Shown here: piece by piece, positions 58,918-64,000 of the stretch | How positions within the stretch are numbered: the first letter of the stretch is position 1 | How the letters are laid out: each line of letters starts with the position of its first letter | Source: Oidiodendron maius Zn | Taxonomy: Eukaryota; Ascomycota; Leotiomycetes; Myxotrichaceae | Length of the DNA stretch: 64,000 nucleotides | NCBI GenBank assembly: GCA_000827325.1 | Contig: KN832872.1 | Coordinates: forward strand, 1,426,001-1,490,000 | Reading direction: 5' to 3' | Notes under the pieces: model-generated | The model's input: the letters and a program-made list of their open reading frames with translations, nothing else | What the model was told of the DNA's origin: nothing | The model's database searches: none | Position numbers and translations under genes: made by a program

Positions 58918-61663
58918 TCAAAGATGGGTCCCTTTTGCGACGTTATCCAGATAGCTAAGCAGAAAGCTTTTGTCAGCAGGAGAAAGAGCTTGACTTCCAC
59001 TGCGTGAAGGCCCCTCAGATGCCAGACTTCCAACTCTTGTCCTAACTGGCGTGCCGGTTTGGCCAGAGGCATGCGCTTGTGCAAAGCTGCCGCCAGTGAA
59101 ATTCTGCGATAAAGGAGCTGGGGGGGAGGGAGCCTTCCCAAACAGTGAAAGCAATGTTTGTTTGTGGTCTGTACTCTGGCTGCTGCGGCGATCAAACGAA
59201 GACCCAACGGGCGCCGAGAGGACAGAGGGCAGTGTGGCAGGCGCTTCAGTTGCCTTCTGCGATGGACCCTGAGGTCTCTTTAGAATCTGAGGCTGGAAAG
59301 GTTTCTCAGAAATATTCGACGACGCTCTTCTGCTCTGTTCCGTTGTACCCTTCACTTCATTGGACAGCGTCCCATGTGCTGGAGTGCTTCTTCCCCGGCG
59401 ATCTGAGCCGTTAGCTTCAGCAGGGCGGGCAAGAATAGACATGGCACGGAAAGGTAAGTTCGATTCGGGGTGGAGCTCCGGTATTGATGAGTTCCTTTCT
59501 CGATAACTTGCTCCTGGTCCATCTGTAGATGAGATCGAAGCAGGCACAACATTCGAAGAGAGGGGTTCGACGGCTGATAACTCAACTGCGGAGGGCGTCG
59601 TGCTCGTGGGGAAAGCTGTGGCGGCAGGTCTGGGGGTAAGAGAAGTTCTTGGCGGCCCTTTGAAAAGATTCAACAGCGACGAGCGATGCGCGTCATCAAC
59701 AGATGACTTCGTATGTGAAGTGCTGGGATGTAAAGTGGGAGAGAGTTCTGGTTGTTGCACCTTAAACATAGAGAGAAGGTCTACGGGTGGTGCACTTGAC
59801 ATCTCTGCAGGGAGTTCCTGAGGTAGAGCTTGTCTTCTTTCTGGTGTTACCCCCTGCAATGAGTCATTGATAGGAACACTTGCATTCGCAGTTGCCTTGA
59901 ATGAATTGAGAAGTGCCAGAGAGTGGTCGTTCAGTTTTGGCGGGGGCTGCTTCTGCATTGAAGGATTCATTCCTTGGTGGTTGTTCGGGAATGACGGATT
60001 GAACATTTGCGAGGTATTGGGTTGTAGATTCGGTGCTAGGGGTTGCTGTGGTGGCTGGGTGGCGGGGGGCATGTGCACAGGTCCTCCAGTGAATACGGTC
60101 CTTTGCACTTGCGGTGGCAAAGGTTGCGGGTGTACCAGGTGCTGTGGTTGATGAGAGTGTGGATTCTTTTGTGCAGTGTCCGGCTGACGCTGGGTGTGCA
60201 TCTGACCTTGCTGAAACGCAACCGGGTTGAATGGGTGTTGTTGAGACTGGAAGTCCGAGTTCAGTTGCAAGGAAGCATCTCGTTGATGTGGTAGCAATGC
60301 CGGCGGAGGTGGCAGATTGGGGAAACCGGCATTTCGTACAGTTTGAGGTGGTTGGTTCGACAGCTTATTTCGTAGATTAGCTGGAAATACTGGCACAGGC
60401 TGGAAGCTCTGGAAAATCGAAGATCGGGGCTGTTGATGGTGGGGAGTCTTTGGAAATGGAGGCTGTGTGAGGATATGATCCTGTGGAGTTTCAGGAGGCA
60501 AATTCGACTTCGGTGCTGGATTCGATGGTCCAGTCTTCCCTTGCAGTAAGGCGAGTAATTCTTGGCCAGAGTCTCTGACGGGTGACTGGATAGCTGTGAT
60601 GGCGTCCAGTTGCAGGCCTTCCGTTGGCGGTTGGATTTTGAGAGCAGTCCTGAGGGCTGTTTCTAGCTGGAAGATGTTCGGCACAGAAGGATGAGCGTCT
60701 GGCACATTTGACTCGGCTCCCTGGTCTTCCTCCGTTAAGAACTCGTCGTGGCTCATGCCCGCCGAGAGATATTGATTGCTTGTAGCTCGAGCCAAGTCCT
60801 TATTTTTCTGTTCAATAGCCCACTTCCTCACGCTCCGAATAAATGGAGCTACCATATAAAACTTATTCGCATTGTTGGCCGCTTCGACTTGATGCTGCTG
60901 GCCTTTTTTATGAAACGATGGAAGATCGGATATCCGCCACCATTGGATCTTACTGATTTCTTTGCGAGTTTTCGGTTCGAAATGGGTATCCATTGGCACT
61001 CCCCTAAACACGTATAGTCGCAAATCCTGATCGCGAATCGTGAGGTCGATGTACTTGACATGTCGATCTTTTGGCACCAGGCCAGCAACCTCTAGATCAT
61101 ATCCTGTCTCTTCATAAACTTCACGTATCGCACAAGTGAGGTCGTCTTCATCCTTATTGATCTTTCCTCTAGGAAAACTCCAATTTGCGCCCTTTTTCCA
61201 ACCTTTTACCAATACAGCAGAGTCCATGGCTTCATTTAGCATGATAGCGCCTCTTACAGGTATACGTAGTTTGTATTTGAGGAATTGCTCGAAGGCTTGC
61301 ATGTGGTCTCCTTGCGAAAATGATGATAATAAAGGGCAATGTGCGAAGATTCTTATGCAGAAATTGCGTAGTGACATGGATGGCAAGGATGGATCGAGCG
61401 GTCGGATGAAGTCTTCGTAGTACCACTGTGCCTCCTCCACTGCAAAACAAATTCGCTCAACCGAGGAGAGATCATCTTGCGGAAGATTGATAATGAAGCG
61501 GACGCAAAGATCGTCCAACCCTAGGGAAGTAGATGTTAGTGGTGCAAGGTCAGGCAAGGCAATGAATGAGGTCGCAATTAGTTCTCGAGGCATGTGGGCG
61601 GTCCAGTACGGGTAGAGCACAATATTTTAAGTTTAAATGCAACTTACAATCTTCTAAATGCAT
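58918..61663 (-). CDS. DCP2: mRNA-decapping enzyme DCP2 (Nudix hydrolase), 872 aa
   Basis: Two exons on the minus strand: a 16-nt first exon 61663-61648 (MHLED + one base) and 61520-58918. The intron junction restores MHLEDWLDDLCVRFIINLP, the classic start of the DCP2 regulatory domain. Then RICFAVEEAQWYYEDFIRPL, FCIRIFAHCPLL, and the Nudix domain with AIMLNEAMDSAVLVKGWKKG, NWSFPRGKIN, and the Nudix box residues REVYEETGYD, followed by Box B (EISKIQWWRISDLP). Residues 300-870 are disordered, rich in Pro, Gln and Ser, with Leu-rich short motifs (LLALLQGK, LLSMFKVQQ, LLNLFKGPP, LLSLFGKAP) of the type binding Edc3 and Pat1. DCP2 removes the m7G cap from mRNA in P-bodies, before 5'-3' decay. Confidence 0.97.
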
Positions 61664-62367
61664 GTTTATATCTGTCGCGTATTCTTTGCCTTAGCATATT
61701 CCACGACTCAGATATGAGGAACGCGGTGACGTTCTGTCAGCCTCAGTTACTGTACTAAGAGCTCGAAGCTTGAATACAGCTGATTTGGTGTCGTATATTC
61801 GGGACGAGCTCAATATTGAATTGCAAGTCTCTAGGATAGCACGGATCCGTAGAAATAGGCGACTTGGAGCTGACTTGGATGAATGTGTGAGAACGTGGGC
61901 GGATGAGCATGTCAAGGACGTGGCGAAGCTGTGTCTTCTTTGCTCCTGAGCCGTGATCGCGGTCCGTCCCTGATCCATCGAATTGTGGCGCTGTGGTTGT
62001 GGCTGGTTTATTTGTGGCTTTTCATTCAATGACGTTGATCGACAGAACGCAAGGAAAACAGGCGAGAGGAAGCCAAGAGGCTTGTGAATCATACTGCATA
62101 AAAGGACCATTCATTCCCATCCGATAATTGTATATTTATAGTCCATATGGTACTTCGTTCCTGAGCCAGGAATAATCACGCCATTTAGAACTGGCGGGTG
62201 TCGAAACAATCAACAAACGTTCGCCTACCAGTCAATCCAAGTTACAAGACAGCACACAACACAGCGCCTAATTCTGCCAAGCGTACAGACATAGACGCTA
62301 CCGGCTGTATTTTTACTTAAACAGTCTCTATCTGCATGAGACTCTCAGACCAGATCATATCACAAAC
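61664..62367. promoter_or_regulatory. Divergent region between DCP2 and DUF4112 gene, with a leader frame
   Basis: A minus-strand open frame of 139 codons with ATG at 62110 and stop at 61691 lies just upstream of the DCP2 start. Its composition (Ser/Arg/His-rich) does not look like a conserved protein. It may be an upstream frame in the DCP2 leader. The rest is the shared promoter. Confidence 0.4.
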
Positions 62368-63372
62368 ATGACGTCCATATTTACAAATTATGTCGCCAAA
62401 AGGTTCCTTGGAGAGAGCCTTCAGAATAATTTCGGCCAGGAGGTGAGCACTTCCTTGCAAATTCATCCCACGAAGGTAACTAATACTTTGGAAGGATCCG
62501 TACTTCGAAAGGGTCCCTGCCACCCGGCTAAATGGGAGACCTTCAAAGAAAGGAAAGAAGAGACGCAAAGCGTTACCGCCGGGCATATCTGAGCACGATG
62601 GGAAGGTCCTCACAAAAGTCAAGAGACGAGCATATTTTCTCGATATGAGCTTATGCAACTGTTGCGGTATCCGATTTGGATGGAGCTCTGTTATTGGTAT
62701 CATTCCAGGGTATGGTTTATTATCCCTTTTCAGCAACTGTTGCTAAATTCATTATAGTCTCGGGGATGTCTGCGACGCAATGATGGCTATTATGGTTATG
62801 AGAACCTGCGATCAGATAGAGGGTGGGCTCCCACAAGATGTGAAGATCCGGATGTACGGTAACATTTTGATGGATTTTGGTATAGGCATATTGCCATTGT
62901 TAGGAGACGTATGTATTCCTCTTGTGGACTCTCATTTCTGGGCATTGCTGACTTCTCTACCTAGTTACTTGACGCCCTATTCCGAGCCAATACCAAAAAT
63001 GCTGTCCTCCTTGAGAAACATCTGCGCCAGAAAGGCGCTAAGGCTCTCCGAGCTCAAGGTCAAGCATTACCTGCGACTGATCCCACCGATCCTGACGAAT
63101 ATGACCAACAACTGAGAGAAGAAAACGGTCCGCCTCCGCCATACACCAGCTCATCAGCACAGCATGGCACATACGAACAGGGCCAGAGCCAGTCACAATC
63201 CACACATCCACAAACGTCCGAGTCAAGAGGTGGTGGCTGGTTCAGTGGATTTGGGAGCAAAAAGAAACAACCTGATGTTGAGCGTGGAAATGAGTTGCGA
63301 ACAGTGGAACGGCCTGGCCGTTCAACTCCCGCCCGCCCCAGCGAGGCCCATGAAAGTAGTGGGAGGAGTTAG
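62368..63372 (+). CDS. DUF4112 membrane protein with PPxY motif, 282 aa
   Basis: Four exons: 62368-62442, 62495-62709, 62758-62908, 62965-63372. It starts MTSIFTNYVAKRFLGESLQN. The DUF4112 domain (about residues 70-150) has GIRFGWSSVIGIIPG/LGDVCD, MAIMVMRTCDQIEGGLP and MDFGIGILPLLGD/LLDALFRAN; two hydrophobic segments suggest membrane hairpins. The C-terminal 100 residues are hydrophilic, with PPPPYTS (PPxY), Gln/Ser runs and RGGGWFSGFGSKKK. PPxY motifs bind WW domains of Rsp5/Nedd4 ubiquitin ligases, so it may be a ligase adaptor or substrate (inference). Function of DUF4112 is unknown. Confidence 0.93.
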
Positions 63373-64000
63373 ATGCTAGGGATCTATGCGTCAAATATAG
63401 GCCGATTCTGAGAGACAATGTCTGGATCTTGTGTACCAGTGGAGCAGCATTGTGTTTCATTTTGGTTTGGTTAGACACCCACTTAGTAAGAATAATTGTT
63501 AGGTATAGTTATTATCGTAGTACGGTATGATTAATCTTGACCTGAACTGCCCCGCCCACATACTCTCATGCACATTGAAGTCATTGCATTCTTCTCTGTC
63601 CATCGGATATCTCAATGTTTCCCTGCGGAAAATGTAAATAAACAAGCCAAAGTAAAGGAGAAATAAAATAAAACGTAAAATAATTCTTACACATATTTCT
63701 TGAAAGAACAGAATTTTGACCTTTCTTCCTCGTAACAAACCGACCAGAAACTGATCCGATCTGATAACTCGCTCCCAGCCTCCCTCATTCCCCAATGCTA
63801 GCCTCGTATTAACGCGTGCCGCCTAGTCGCGTTCACTAGCGTGATTTTGAAGTGTTTTTAATCACGTGACCAGGCGAAGGAAGTCACATATCTAGCCAGG
63901 ACGCGCTCTTCTGGCCTCCCTCTTCCCTCTCTCAACACGTTCAATCCTCAGCACAACATCCTCTCTATACGTCTCCTCTCCTCTTCCTGACGTGTTCTCT
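63373..64000. promoter_or_regulatory. 3' flank of DUF4112 gene and CT-rich promoter of a gene beyond the window
   Basis: 63373-63840 has no supportable gene. From about 63895 to the end the plus strand is strongly pyrimidine-rich (CTCTTCTGGCCTCCCTCTTC, CTCTATACGTCTCCTCTCCT), as in core promoters or 5' leaders of fungal genes, suggesting a plus-strand gene starting just outside. Confidence 0.4.

Overview
The window is nuclear DNA from a filamentous ascomycete (Pezizomycotina). The class is probably Eurotiomycetes, but this is inferred from gene style and not proven. The evidence is: short 45-90 nt spliceosomal introns with GT..AG (twice GC..AG) ends and internal branch-point-like CTAAC/CTAAT words; compact genes on both strands; fungal-type protein families; and a Ty1/copia element whose body carries the C-to-T decay typical of repeat-induced point mutation (RIP). 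About 22 protein genes and several broken genes can be supported. Most exon structures were worked out by hand: every splice junction given keeps the reading frame and joins recognisable protein segments.

Layout. 0-5 kb: a disordered serine-rich protein and a five-exon nucleotide-sugar transporter. 5.2-10.6 kb: a copia LTR element on the minus strand with 174-bp LTRs and a 5-bp target duplication; it is decayed in the middle but has nearly identical ends. 10.9-15.7 kb: the meiotic helicase HFM1/MER3, with an apparent one-base frameshift, only about 300 bp from the element. 15.8-29.7 kb: a housekeeping block with PEX11, a cysteine-rich membrane protein, the complex I 51-kDa subunit, dynactin p27, a 2007-residue Mlp1/TPR nuclear-basket protein and TFIIE-beta. 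29.9-42 kb: an accessory block with a sugar transporter, a decapitated and frameshifted arylsulfatase, a second cysteine-rich membrane protein, two unknown proteins lying head to tail, an exo-polygalacturonase, a gene remnant, a DsbA-like protein and a small secreted cysteine protein. 42-47.5 kb: 5.5 kb without a convincing gene, leading into a four-finger C2H2 transcription factor. 49.8-63.4 kb: RIB3, COQ3, an unknown membrane protein with seven 8-residue repeats, a GPI-type serine carboxypeptidase, DCP2 and a DUF4112 membrane protein. The last 0.6 kb looks like the promoter of a gene to the right.

How the genes relate. Several neighbours share divergent promoters: nuo51/dynactin p27, TPR/TFIIE-beta, RIB3/COQ3, and the unknown protein/carboxypeptidase. 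The accessory block has a plant-saprotroph flavour (pectin exo-hydrolase, sugar uptake, sulfatase relic, secreted cysteine protein), but it contains no polyketide, peptide or terpene synthase and is not a classical biosynthetic cluster. The best leads are the RIP-marked copia element beside a frameshifted meiotic helicase, two GC-AG introns in conserved genes, the unknown overlapping gene pair at 35.6-37.0 kb, and the long ORF-poor leader of the zinc-finger gene. I found no clear evidence of a wholly new system.
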